DNA of 5,711 nt from Campylobacterota bacterium (GCA_011372825.1 DSAK01000149.1:1-5711), one strand, 5' to 3'; positions 1-5,711 are shown, counted from the stretch's first letter. Program-made: numbers and translations. The notes: generated by a model not told the origin, from the letters alone.

Positions 1-525
1 GAGTCCTATACGGGGATTTGGAATCTTCATCACATTTTTAGCGTACGCCTCACCCATGATTGCGAATTCATAAAGATTCTGTGGTTTACACTCTACTACT
101 GCACCAACATCCAAAACAAGTGATTTGTTTTTACCAAGTGTTGGCATCATCGTTGCTAGAGCTGGTTTTGAGATATGTGGCAATCTCCCTATACGCAAGG
201 TTGCCAAAGTCATAGTAGCACCACTGTGTCCTGCGGAAACCACAGCGTCTGCTTGTTTGGCTCGCACTAATTCAACTGCTTTATAGATAGAAGAATCTTT
301 CCGTTTTAATGCATCAGTTGATTGGTCGCTCATCAAAATAACATCTGAAGATTCTACGATCTCAAGTTTATCAAGATAATACTGTGGCAAAAAAGACAAA
401 ATTGCCTCTTTGTCCCCAACTAGTATAGGGTAGAATGGACGCTCATCTAAAGCCTGAATAACACCTTCTATAATCGGTTCAGGACCAAAGTCCCCACCCA
501 TTGCATCAATGGCTACTTTGACCAT
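1..525 (-). CDS. plsX: Phosphate acyltransferase PlsX, N-terminal part (cut by window edge)
   Basis: PlsX converts acyl-ACP and phosphate to acyl-phosphate, the acyl donor for PlsY in the first step of phosphatidic acid synthesis; it is a soluble or peripheral membrane enzyme. The frame is open for 175 codons from ATG to the left edge, about half of the usual length of roughly 330 residues. The protein begins MVKVAIDAMGGDFGP, the classic PlsX N-terminus. It continues with VGDKE near 55-60, VSAGHSGATM at 96-105 (the SAGNTGA-type motif), LDVGAVVECKP at about 138-148 and a GEAYAK segment near 155-165. It is the last visible gene of the ndk-DUF177-rpmF-plsX cluster and starts only 4 nt after the rpmF stop. 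No clear Shine-Dalgarno sequence precedes the ATG, which suggests translational coupling to rpmF. In related genomes fabH usually follows, but it would lie outside this window. The identification is secure; the C-terminal half is not visible. Confidence 0.96.
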   Translation of the reverse strand, partial: MVKVAIDAMGGDFGPEPIIEGVIQALDERPFYPILVGDKEAILSFLPQYYLDKLEIVESSDVILMSDQSTDALKRKDSSIYKAVELVRAKQADAVVSAGHSGATMTLATLRIGRLPHISKPALATMMPTLGKNKSLVLDVGAVVECKPQNLYEFAIMGEAYAKNVMKIPNPRIGL

Positions 526-529
526 ACAG

Positions 530-691
530 TTATGCTTGTTTGTTATTGTATTCACCAGTCGTTAGGTTCATATGGTGTGGCATTCTCCATGTTCCATCGC
601 TATCTTTGACTGGCATTGGAAGTGTCACTTTGTAGTGTGTTCTCCTTTTTGCTGCTCTTGTTTTACTCACTCGTCTCTTTGGTACTGCCAT
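530..691 (-). CDS. rpmF: 50S ribosomal protein L32
   Basis: This is a complete 53-residue gene for L32, a small basic protein of the large ribosomal subunit. The protein begins MAVPKRRVSKTRAAKRRTHY, the diagnostic L32 N-terminus, and continues through LPMPVKDSDGTWRMPHHMNL to end TTGEYNNKQA. It has no cysteines, so it is the zinc-free form of L32. The start is supported by the family N-terminus and by a purine-rich AAAAAGGAAA ribosome binding site upstream of the ATG. It lies 21 nt after the DUF177 gene and 4 nt before plsX. DUF177-rpmF-plsX is a widely conserved bacterial cluster, so co-transcription is very likely. The length matches the family. Confidence 0.97.
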   Translation of the reverse strand: MAVPKRRVSKTRAAKRRTHYKVTLPMPVKDSDGTWRMPHHMNLTTGEYNNKQA

Positions 692-712
692 AATATTTCC
701 TTTTTGTTATAT

Positions 713-1084
713 TTAGATTTCTATTTCAAAATTTTCTACGCCTTCACACTCTTTACAGTAATGATAGGCACTTTTTAGGCTATTGATTTCACTTTGAATG
801 ATGTATTCAATGTCAATAACGCCATCTAAAAACTCAATTATATCCAAATCATCCTTGTTTTGTGATACTTTATTGGTCAGATTTAAATCCAATTTTTGCT
901 CTACTTCTAGGTCAAAATTAGCACCACAACGGTCACAAACGATGGGTAAATTTCCATGAATTTTTCCATCCAGAGTGACTATTTCACGTGTTTTTTGTAC
1001 CAAACTTGCCTCCAAAACAACGGTTTCAATTTCTAATGTTACTTGTTTTGGGGTGGAGCCGATTTTATCAAAACCGATTTGCAT
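713..1084 (-). CDS. DUF177 / YceD-like protein, 23S rRNA accumulation factor family
   Basis: This 123-residue protein sits directly upstream of rpmF, the characteristic place of the DUF177 (YceD) family. Members have been linked to 23S rRNA accumulation and large-subunit biogenesis; the exact mechanism is not established. Visible features are a beta-rich N-terminus, a first CxxC pair (C50, C53) in the motif LPIVCDRCGANFDLEV, an acidic middle with DDLDIIEFLDGVIDIEYIIQ at 78-97, and a second CxxC pair (C110, C113) near the C-terminus. The CDRC block and the acidic block are typical of DUF177. The protein is shorter than many members, and its end lacks the GLCPxCGxNLN-type tail of typical family members. 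The two pairs could bind one zinc ion, which is inference. The start lies 13 nt after the ndk stop without a strong ribosome binding site. Family assignment rests on synteny plus motifs. Confidence 0.82.
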   Translation of the reverse strand: MQIGFDKIGSTPKQVTLEIETVVLEASLVQKTREIVTLDGKIHGNLPIVCDRCGANFDLEVEQKLDLNLTNKVSQNKDDLDIIEFLDGVIDIEYIIQSEINSLKSAYHYCKECEGVENFEIEI

Positions 1085-1097
1085 CTATATAGGCTGC

Positions 1098-1511
1098 TTA
1101 GTAAATGTCTCTTGCTGCAAAAAAGAATCCGATTTCAATCTTTGCATTTTCCAAAGAGTCACTCCCATGTACTGCATTTGCATCGATACTATCGGCAAAA
1201 TCAGCTCTAATTGTTCCAGGAGCAGCCTCTTTTGGGTTTGTTGCCCCCATCAAATCGCGATGTTTCAAAACTGCATTATCACCCTCAAGGACAGATACCA
1301 CAACAGGTCCTGAAATCATAAAAGATACCAAATCTTTGAAAAATGGTCTTTCTGCATGGACTGCATAAAAAGCTTCGGCATCTGCTTGGCTTAGTTGGAC
1401 TTTTTTAGTTGCTGCGATGCGAAGACCAGCAGCTTCAAAGCGACTCAATATTTGTCCTACAACATTTTTTGCAACAGCATCTGGTTTGATAATTGATAGT
1501 GTTTGTTCCAT
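1098..1511 (-). CDS. ndk: Nucleoside diphosphate kinase
   Basis: Ndk transfers the gamma-phosphate of ATP to nucleoside diphosphates through a phosphohistidine intermediate, balancing cytosolic NTP and dNTP pools. The 137-residue length is normal. The N-terminus MEQTLSIIKPDAV carries the conserved Lys9; ERPFF (54-58), MISGPVV (65-71) and GATNPKEAAPGTIRADF (89-105) are family signatures, with Arg102 in the nucleotide site. Asn112 and the catalytic His115 lie in NAVHGSDS (112-119). Every key residue seems present. The start is supported by a GAGGA ribosome binding site about 10 nt upstream and by the family N-terminus. It is the first gene of the ndk-DUF177-rpmF-plsX group. A hairpin and a candidate promoter lie between it and the ferredoxin gene, so it is probably transcribed mainly from its own promoter. 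Confidence 0.98.
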   Translation of the reverse strand: MEQTLSIIKPDAVAKNVVGQILSRFEAAGLRIAATKKVQLSQADAEAFYAVHAERPFFKDLVSFMISGPVVVSVLEGDNAVLKHRDLMGATNPKEAAPGTIRADFADSIDANAVHGSDSLENAKIEIGFFFAARDIY

Positions 1512-1566
1512 AGTTTTATATCCTCAAAGCAAAATTGACATTCAATACAGATGTCTAAAGGGGCGA

Positions 1567-1575
1567 ATTTTATCA
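1567..1575 (-). promoter_or_regulatory. Candidate sigma70 promoter (-10) for the ndk operon
   Basis: Read on the minus strand, a T-rich run (TTTATTATTTTTTT) is followed by TGATAAAAT. This resembles the -10 element of Campylobacterota promoters, which usually have upstream T-rich periodicity in place of a clear -35 box. It lies just after the ferredoxin hairpin and about 55 nt before the ndk ATG, leaving a leader of about 50 nt. No other stronger -10 was seen in this gap. It is assigned by pattern only. Confidence 0.5.
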
Positions 1576-1602
1576 AAAAAATAATAAAAGATTAATTAAG
1601 AG

Positions 1603-1630
1603 AAGACCCTTTATAGCTACAAAGGGTCTT
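1603..1630 (-). terminator. Hairpin, probable intrinsic terminator of the ferredoxin gene
   Basis: A perfect 10-bp inverted repeat (AAGACCCTTT and AAAGGGTCTT) flanks an 8-nt loop, 8 nt beyond the ferredoxin stop codon. On the minus strand it is followed by CTCTTAATTAATCTTTT and then a longer T-run, so the U-tract is interrupted rather than immediate. That suits an imperfect terminator, or a hairpin that protects the 3' end of the ferredoxin mRNA while letting some transcription continue into ndk. The hairpin itself is clear; its termination efficiency is inferred. Confidence 0.78.
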
Positions 1631-1638
1631 GGAGTGTT

Positions 1639-1911
1639 TTATTCTACTACTGGTGTTCCAGCCGATTGTCTATTTTCACTTGCTGGCATGCCATCTACGA
1701 CATCGCTCCATTGGATACAGCCTTCTGTAGGACATGCTTCTGCACAAGCAGGTACATCATGGTAACCTACACACTCTACACATTTATCAGCATAGACATA
1801 ATAGATCTCTTCACCAGTTGGATTCTCATCCTCATCAACAATTGCTTCAACTGGACACTCATCGATACAAGCAGCACAGTTGATACAGGTATCTGTGATA
1901 ATTACAGCCAT
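1639..1911 (-). CDS. fdx: 2[4Fe-4S] ferredoxin, Alvin (Allochromatium) type
   Basis: This is a 90-residue low-potential electron carrier with two [4Fe-4S] clusters. The first motif is C9-x2-C12-x2-C15-x3-C19-P. The second is C44-x2-C47-x8-C56-x3-C60-P; the eight-residue spacing in place of CxxC, together with the C-terminal extension (about residues 66-90), is the hallmark of the Allochromatium vinosum (Alvin) ferredoxin class. An additional Cys65 follows. Such ferredoxins have very negative potentials; in Campylobacterota a likely partner is pyruvate or 2-oxoglutarate:acceptor oxidoreductase, and flavodoxin may substitute. That role is family knowledge and inference. An AAGGAG ribosome binding site stands 7 nt before the ATG. 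It has its own extended -10 promoter and a downstream hairpin, so it is likely monocistronic. The tail after residue 74 is rich in small and polar residues and probably flexible. Confidence 0.95.
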   Translation of the reverse strand: MAVIITDTCINCAACIDECPVEAIVDEDENPTGEEIYYVYADKCVECVGYHDVPACAEACPTEGCIQWSDVVDGMPASENRQSAGTPVVE

Positions 1912-1940
1912 TTCATTCTCCTTAAAATCAATTTCATCAA

Positions 1941-1949
1941 ACTATAGCA
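1941..1949 (-). promoter_or_regulatory. Extended -10 promoter for the ferredoxin gene
   Basis: On the minus strand the sequence TGCTATAGT gives a TGn extended -10 with TATAGT, preceded by the AT-rich stretch TTTAAAAAACTTT. Its last base is about 30 nt upstream of the ferredoxin ATG. There is no convincing -35 hexamer, as is usual in Campylobacterota. Among the promoter candidates in this window this is the best match. Confidence 0.62.
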
Positions 1950-1980
1950 AAAGTTTTTTAAATTAGTCTTTAATGTCATA

Positions 1981-2000
1981 TGAAAAATATTATTATTTCA
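1981..2000. promoter_or_regulatory. Imperfect palindrome, possible operator in the divergent region
   Basis: TGAAA and TTTCA arms are separated by 10 AT-only bases, giving a 20-bp dyad between the ferredoxin and argF promoters. It lies upstream of the ferredoxin -10 and roughly 50 bp before the first candidate argF -10. The size and AT content would suit a dimeric regulator such as an ArgR-like or Fur/PerR-family protein, but it does not closely match any consensus I can cite, and short AT-rich dyads arise easily by chance. Confidence 0.22.
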
Positions 2001-2033
2001 GTGTGATATTTGCAAGATTGCCTTTTTGTAATC

Positions 2034-2042
2034 TGCTATATT
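2034..2042 (+). promoter_or_regulatory. Candidate distal argF promoter (extended -10)
   Basis: TGCTATATT is an extended -10-like element (TGn plus TATATT) about 65 nt upstream of the argF ATG. It abuts an imperfect inverted repeat (2012-2036). A well-spaced -35 is not apparent. It competes with the closer candidate at 2067-2075; sequence alone does not say which is used. Confidence 0.4.
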
Positions 2043-2066
2043 TGGATACTTTCTTTAATCATTTTG

Positions 2067-2075
2067 TGATACAAT
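2067..2075 (+). promoter_or_regulatory. Candidate proximal argF promoter (extended -10)
   Basis: TGATACAAT forms a TGn extended -10 with TACAAT, preceded by T-rich sequence (TTTCTTTAATCATTTTG) as in Campylobacterota promoters. It would start a transcript with a leader of about 25 nt containing the AAGGA ribosome binding site at 2096-2100. It would drive argF, hemN and the Fe-S protein gene together, as no terminator is seen between them. Confidence 0.48.
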
Positions 2076-2106
2076 ATTTCCTTTTTACTCTCCCCAAGGA
2101 TGATTC

Positions 2107-3027
2107 ATGAGACACTTTTTGACTTTGGCAGACTTCACAAAAGAAGAGCTTTTGGAAATGGTTGCATTAGCACAAAAGATAAAAACACAAACGAAACAGA
2201 AAAAATATGTCCCCTATTTGCAACACCAAACTTTGGGAATGATTTTCGAAAAAAGCTCTACACGAACTAGAGTAAGTTTCGAGACTGGCATTTATCAATT
2301 GGGCGGTGTAGGGCTTTTTCTCTCAGCAAATGATATCCAATTAGGTCGTGGCGAACCTATGAAAGATACCGCTAGAGTCATCTCAAGGATGGTTGATATG
2401 GTGATGATACGAACATTTGAGCAATCCAAACTTGAGGAGTTTGCACAATTCTCTAATGTGCCTGTTATCAATGGATTAACCGACTCCTATCACCCTGTAC
2501 AACTTATGACAGATTATCTAACTATGATAGAATTCAATAAAGACAAATCCCCTATTGTTGCTTATGTCGGAGACGGCAACAATATGGCACACTCATGGCT
2601 AATGCTCGCTTCTATTATGGGATTTGAGTTACGCATAGCAACACCAAAAGGGTATGAGTGTCACAATAAAATCATCGAGCAAGCATACCAATTCGCACAA
2701 CAAAGTAAAGCCACAATCACTATCACCAATAATCCACAAGAGGCAGTCATCGGTGCTGATGTCGTCACTACTGATACATGGATATCAATGGGGCAAGAGG
2801 ATAAAAAAGAGGAAAAAATCAAAGCATTTACTAACTTTATAGTAGATGACAAGATGATGAAATTGGCAAAAAATGATGCTATTTTTCTCCATTGCCTCCC
2901 TGCATATCGAGGCTATGAAGTTAGTGATGAGATATTTGAAAATCATTCAGAAGTTATCTTTACAGAAGCAGAAAACAGACTCCATATGCAAAAAGGGATC
3001 ATGGTTTGGCTAGATATGCACAGATGA
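2107..3027 (+). CDS. argF: Ornithine carbamoyltransferase, anabolic
   Basis: ArgF condenses carbamoyl phosphate with ornithine to give citrulline, a cytosolic step of arginine synthesis; the enzyme is usually a trimer. The 306-residue length is typical. The carbamoyl-phosphate loop S51-T-R-T-R is at 51-55, followed by RGEPMKDTARV (81-91). The HPVQ motif is at 129-132. The ornithine-binding DTWISMG is at 223-229, and the HCLP motif with the active-site Cys263 is at 262-265. This SMG pattern separates it from aspartate carbamoyltransferase. The start is supported by AAGGA 6 nt upstream and by the RHFLTLADF N-terminus typical of the family. It is the first gene of the plus-strand group; hemN follows after 28 nt. 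The pathway link to hemN is not obvious, so co-transcription probably reflects ancestral clustering. Confidence 0.98.
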   Translation: MRHFLTLADFTKEELLEMVALAQKIKTQTKQKKYVPYLQHQTLGMIFEKSSTRTRVSFETGIYQLGGVGLFLSANDIQLGRGEPMKDTARVISRMVDMVMIRTFEQSKLEEFAQFSNVPVINGLTDSYHPVQLMTDYLTMIEFNKDKSPIVAYVGDGNNMAHSWLMLASIMGFELRIATPKGYECHNKIIEQAYQFAQQSKATITITNNPQEAVIGADVVTTDTWISMGQEDKKEEKIKAFTNFIVDDKMMKLAKNDAIFLHCLPAYRGYEVSDEIFENHSEVIFTEAENRLHMQKGIMVWLDMHR

Positions 3028-3059
3028 AAAAAATTATACCCAAAAAGAAAGCGCAATGA
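3024..3059 (+). CDS. Possible 11-residue micro-ORF bridging argF and hemN
   Basis: An ATG overlaps the argF stop (ATGA at 3024-3027) and opens a frame encoding MKKIIPKKKAQ, whose TGA overlaps the hemN ATG (ATGA at 3056-3059). It thus fills the whole intergenic gap with two 4-nt start/stop overlaps, the arrangement used for translational reinitiation. It has no good ribosome binding site of its own, and hemN has only a weak one (AAAGAAAG). It could couple hemN translation to argF, be the remnant of a deleted gene, or be chance in A-rich sequence. No function can be assigned to the peptide. Confidence 0.22.
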   Translation: MKKIIPKKKAQ

Positions 3060-4426
3060 ACAACAATATAGATTTTGAAAAATTTGGTAAATTCTCCAAG
3101 GCTGGACCTAGATATACTAGCTATCCAACTGCATTGGAATTTAGTGAAGATTTTAAATATGAGGCTTATACAACTAGACTAAAGCAAGGGGACGACAAGC
3201 TATCGCTTTATGTCCATTTGCCATTTTGTAGAAGCGCATGTTACTTCTGTGGATGCAATGTTGTTTTTACCTCCAAAGAGGAGAAGCTTGATAGATATGT
3301 TGAGTATCTCAAAAAAGAGATAGATATCCTCTCAAGCTATATTGATACAAAAAGAGAGGTTATACAGTTTCACTTTGGAGGGGGGACCCCTACATACTAT
3401 AGTGCAAAAAGTCTAGATGAGATCATTACCTATATCAAATCCAAATTTCCTAATTGGGCAAATGATGCTGAGATTAGTTGTGAGATTGACCCACGATTTT
3501 TCAATGAAGAGCAAATGGAGGTATTTGCAAAGCACCATTTTAGTCGTATCAGCTTTGGTGTCCAAGACTTCAATCCTAAAGTTCAAGAGGTAATCCACCG
3601 AATCCAACCCTATGAGCTTACAAAACAAGCAGTCGATTTGGTACGCAAATATGGTATCAACTCTATCAATGTAGATTTGATATATGGACTCCCACACCAA
3701 ACTCTTGAAGGGTTTAAAGAGACTTTGGATTTAGTTTATCTCCTCAATCCAGAGAGATTAGCAGTATTCAATTATGCGCATGTACCGTGGCTTAAAAAAA
3801 CGATGCGAAAATTTGATGAGACTACACTTCCTCATCCTAGTGTGAAACTTGAAATTTTTCAATACACAATTGACTTTTTCGAAAAACACGGGTATAAAAT
3901 GGTAGGGATGGATCACTTTGCAAAACCAAGTGATGAGCTTTTTGGTGCTATCGCCAAAGGGGAGTTACATCGTAATTTTCAAGGATACACCACAAAAGGT
4001 GGTGCAAATCTCATTGGGATTGGACTCACTAGTATTGGTGAAGGAGTTGATTATTATGCTCAAAACACAAAAGATATGCAAAAGTATGAAGAGTCGATAA
4101 AGAGTGGTAAATTGCCTTTAGAGAGGGGGGTTGAGCTTAATTTAGATGACAAGATTAGAAAAGCAGTTATCATGGAGCTAATGGCAAATTTTAGTATCGA
4201 TATCAAGCGGATTGAGACAACGTGGAATATCAATTTTCACCACTATTTCCAAGACTCAATCTCACAATTAGATGAATATATCGATGCCAATCTTTTGACG
4301 CTAACACAAGAGAGACTAGATGTAACACCGACTGGAATGCTTCTGATTCGCAATATCGCAATGCCATTTGATGCATACATGGGAAAATATGCCACAAATA
4401 AAAAAAGTTTTTCAAAAACAGTATAA
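3056..4426 (+). CDS. hemN: Oxygen-independent coproporphyrinogen III dehydrogenase (radical SAM)
   Basis: HemN decarboxylates two propionate side chains of coproporphyrinogen III to give protoporphyrinogen IX, without oxygen, in cytosolic haem synthesis. The 456-residue length fits. The N-terminal arm carries PRYTSYPTA (18-26), which marks true HemN and is absent from HemW-like proteins. The radical-SAM cluster motif is C58-x3-C62-x2-C65, with Cys67 and Tyr52 at positions expected for HemN. GGGTPTY (108-114) binds SAM; CEIDPR (142-147), ISFGVQDF (165-172), DLIYGLPHQT (207-216), GMDHFAKPSDEL (284-295) and QGYTT (309-313) are further family blocks. The C-terminal domain ends with IRNIAMPFDAYM. 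It lies 28 nt after argF and 13 nt before the Fe-S protein gene. The ribosome binding site is weak, so coupling to upstream translation is plausible. The enzyme needs low-potential electrons, for which a ferredoxin or flavodoxin is a candidate donor. Confidence 0.97.
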   Translation: MNNNIDFEKFGKFSKAGPRYTSYPTALEFSEDFKYEAYTTRLKQGDDKLSLYVHLPFCRSACYFCGCNVVFTSKEEKLDRYVEYLKKEIDILSSYIDTKREVIQFHFGGGTPTYYSAKSLDEIITYIKSKFPNWANDAEISCEIDPRFFNEEQMEVFAKHHFSRISFGVQDFNPKVQEVIHRIQPYELTKQAVDLVRKYGINSINVDLIYGLPHQTLEGFKETLDLVYLLNPERLAVFNYAHVPWLKKTMRKFDETTLPHPSVKLEIFQYTIDFFEKHGYKMVGMDHFAKPSDELFGAIAKGELHRNFQGYTTKGGANLIGIGLTSIGEGVDYYAQNTKDMQKYEESIKSGKLPLERGVELNLDDKIRKAVIMELMANFSIDIKRIETTWNINFHHYFQDSISQLDEYIDANLLTLTQERLDVTPTGMLLIRNIAMPFDAYMGKYATNKKSFSKTV

Positions 4427-4439
4427 AAAAAGGTTGACG

Positions 4440-5711
4440 ATGGGAGAAGAGAGACAAAATATTTTTAATTTTTCAGAAACAAGTGATGCCTGTATCAAAT
4501 GTGGTAAATGTATCCCCGTATGTACAATACACCAAATAAACCCAGATGAGACAACTAGCCCCAGGGGTTTTATAGATTTATTAGGAGCCTATCAAAAAGG
4601 TGCACTTGAGCTTGACAAAAATGCAAAAGGGGTTTTTGAATCCTGTTTTTTATGCACCAATTGTGTCGATGTATGTCCAAATAGCCTTGCTACAGATATG
4701 GTTATCGAAGAGGTTCGTGCAGATATCGCGCAGAAATTTGGTATCGCTTGGTTCAAAAAAGCTTTTTTCTTTTTATTGAGACATCGATTGGTGATGGATC
4801 TAGCAATGAAGTTTGGATATGTATTTAAAACTTGTGCTTTGGCAAAAGATGAAAAAGAGCGAGGTCTCTTTGCCCGTTTCAATCTCCCACTTATCAAAAA
4901 AGGAAGACTTCTGCCCTCTATGGGAAAAACTAGTTTTCTAAATGCATATCCCGAACAAATCAATCAAGGCAAAAAACAAAAAGTTGCTATATTTATAGGG
5001 TGTCTGGCAAACTACAACTATACTTCAATAGGGGATAGTTTGGTTGAGATTCTCAAAGCTCTAGATATAGAGATATATATCCCCAAAAAACAGCTGTGTT
5101 GTGGAGCACCTGCATATTTTACAGGAGATAGTGCAAGTGTTGAGTATCTTATAGAAAAAAATCTCAACTATTTTGAAACATTTATGGATGAGTATGATGC
5201 GATGCTTATCCCTGAGGCAACTTGTAGTGCGATGATAAAGCACGATTGGGAAGTTTTTTGCAAAAATAACCAAAGAAATGAGCTTGTACCTCGTATCAAA
5301 AAACTTTTACCAAAAATACATATGGCAACTCAATGGCTTCATAATAAAACCAATTTAAGTGATATACTCAAAGCAAAAGGGATCACTCTAGATGCTACAG
5401 TTACCTATCATGATCCTTGCCATGCTAGAAAAGTGCAAGGAATTTATCAAGAACCTCGCAATCTCTTGACTCCAAACTATAACCTCATCGAGATGAGCGA
5501 CCCAAACCGATGTTGTGGTTTTGGTGGAGTTACTATACAAACTGAGAAGTTTCATCTAGCACAGCTTGCTGGCAAGCCAAAAGCATCTATGATACAAGAT
5601 ACCAAAGCGACCTATGTGAGTGCAGAGTGTAGTGCTTGTAGGATGCAACTAAGTGAAGCGCTTAGTGATGCAAAAGTTGAAACTATATTTAAAAATCCTC
5701 TAGAGCTTATC
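4440..5711 (+). CDS. (Fe-S)-binding oxidoreductase with two CCG domains, GlcF/LldE/HdrD-like (cut by window edge)
   Basis: The frame is open for 424 codons to the right edge. It encodes a soluble-looking electron-transfer protein with two N-terminal [4Fe-4S] motifs, C18-x2-C21-x2-C24-x3-C28 and C69-x2-C72-x2-C75-x3-C79-P. Two cysteine-rich CCG domains follow: C188, C220-C221 and C262 in the first (its last motif has only one Cys, TCSAM), and C327, C358-C359, C397 and C400 in the second (DPCHARK, CCGFGG, CSAC). This architecture is shared by GlcF (glycolate oxidase Fe-S subunit), LldE/LutA (lactate oxidation) and HdrD (heterodisulfide reductase), so the substrate cannot be told from sequence alone. 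No FAD-binding GlcD-like partner is in the window. AAGG stands 6 nt before the ATG, and the gene starts 13 nt after hemN. It is at or beyond the usual GlcF length, so the stop is probably near. A role in respiratory oxidation of a hydroxy acid is the default inference. Confidence 0.9.
   Translation, partial: MGEERQNIFNFSETSDACIKCGKCIPVCTIHQINPDETTSPRGFIDLLGAYQKGALELDKNAKGVFESCFLCTNCVDVCPNSLATDMVIEEVRADIAQKFGIAWFKKAFFFLLRHRLVMDLAMKFGYVFKTCALAKDEKERGLFARFNLPLIKKGRLLPSMGKTSFLNAYPEQINQGKKQKVAIFIGCLANYNYTSIGDSLVEILKALDIEIYIPKKQLCCGAPAYFTGDSASVEYLIEKNLNYFETFMDEYDAMLIPEATCSAMIKHDWEVFCKNNQRNELVPRIKKLLPKIHMATQWLHNKTNLSDILKAKGITLDATVTYHDPCHARKVQGIYQEPRNLLTPNYNLIEMSDPNRCCGFGGVTIQTEKFHLAQLAGKPKASMIQDTKATYVSAECSACRMQLSEALSDAKVETIFKNPLELI

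Noticed and set aside
572..778. Plus-strand open frame of 68 codons
   Set aside because: It is antisense to rpmF and the end of the DUF177 gene; its phenylalanine- and cysteine-rich product is what the reverse of lysine-rich codons gives.
975..1313. Plus-strand open frame of 112 codons
   Set aside because: It lies antisense to the DUF177 gene and ndk, both well supported; the product is cysteine-rich low-complexity without a recognisable domain and spans the junction of two real genes.
1666..1947. Plus-strand open frame of 93 codons over the ferredoxin
   Set aside because: It is the antisense shadow of a ferredoxin gene with all cluster cysteines intact and a strong ribosome binding site on the other strand.
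4427..4439. A-run between hemN and the Fe-S protein gene as a terminator
   Set aside because: There is no stem-loop, the run is of A not T in the direction of transcription, and it leads straight into the AAGG ribosome binding site of the next gene.
4592..4963. Minus-strand open frame of 123 codons
   Set aside because: It is antisense to the Fe-S oxidoreductase gene, whose cluster motifs run through this stretch; no domain or ribosome binding site supports it.
1..5711. Mobile elements, CRISPR repeats, tRNA or rRNA genes
   Set aside because: No regularly spaced repeats, transposase motifs, terminal inverted repeats or cloverleaf-like sequences were noticed; nearly all the sequence is filled by conserved housekeeping genes.

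Overview
The window looks like a chromosomal housekeeping segment from a Campylobacterota (epsilonproteobacterial) genome, broadly Campylobacter/Sulfurimonas/Arcobacter-like; I cannot fix the genus. The evidence is AT-rich sequence, lysine-rich proteins, the gene order ferredoxin-ndk-DUF177-rpmF-plsX (from memory typical of this phylum), and argF followed closely by hemN and a CCG-domain Fe-S protein, also a familiar order there. No mobile element, CRISPR array, tRNA or rRNA is visible.

Left arm (1-1911), all on the minus strand. Read in the direction of transcription, it holds a 2[4Fe-4S] Alvin-type ferredoxin with a strong ribosome binding site and a TGCTATAGT extended -10; a 10-bp-stem hairpin that probably ends its transcript; then ndk (nucleoside diphosphate kinase), a DUF177/YceD-like protein, rpmF (ribosomal protein L32) and plsX (phosphate acyltransferase). 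plsX is cut by the left edge after 175 codons. Gaps in the ndk-plsX group are 13, 21 and 4 nt, so it is most likely one operon joining nucleotide supply, ribosome assembly and phospholipid synthesis.

Centre (1912-2106). A 195-bp divergent intergenic region carries the ferredoxin promoter on the minus strand and one or two candidate argF promoters on the plus strand. Two imperfect inverted repeats lie between them and are possible operators.

Right arm (2107-5711), all on the plus strand: argF (ornithine carbamoyltransferase), hemN (oxygen-independent coproporphyrinogen III dehydrogenase) and a GlcF/LldE/HdrD-like Fe-S oxidoreductase that runs off the right edge. The 28-nt argF-hemN gap is exactly tiled by an 11-codon reading frame, MKKIIPKKKAQ, joined to both neighbours by 4-nt ATGA overlaps. 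It may be a coupling micro-ORF, a remnant of a lost gene, or chance.

I found no convincing new biological system. Most of the window is well explained by known families, and the findings below are modest leads.
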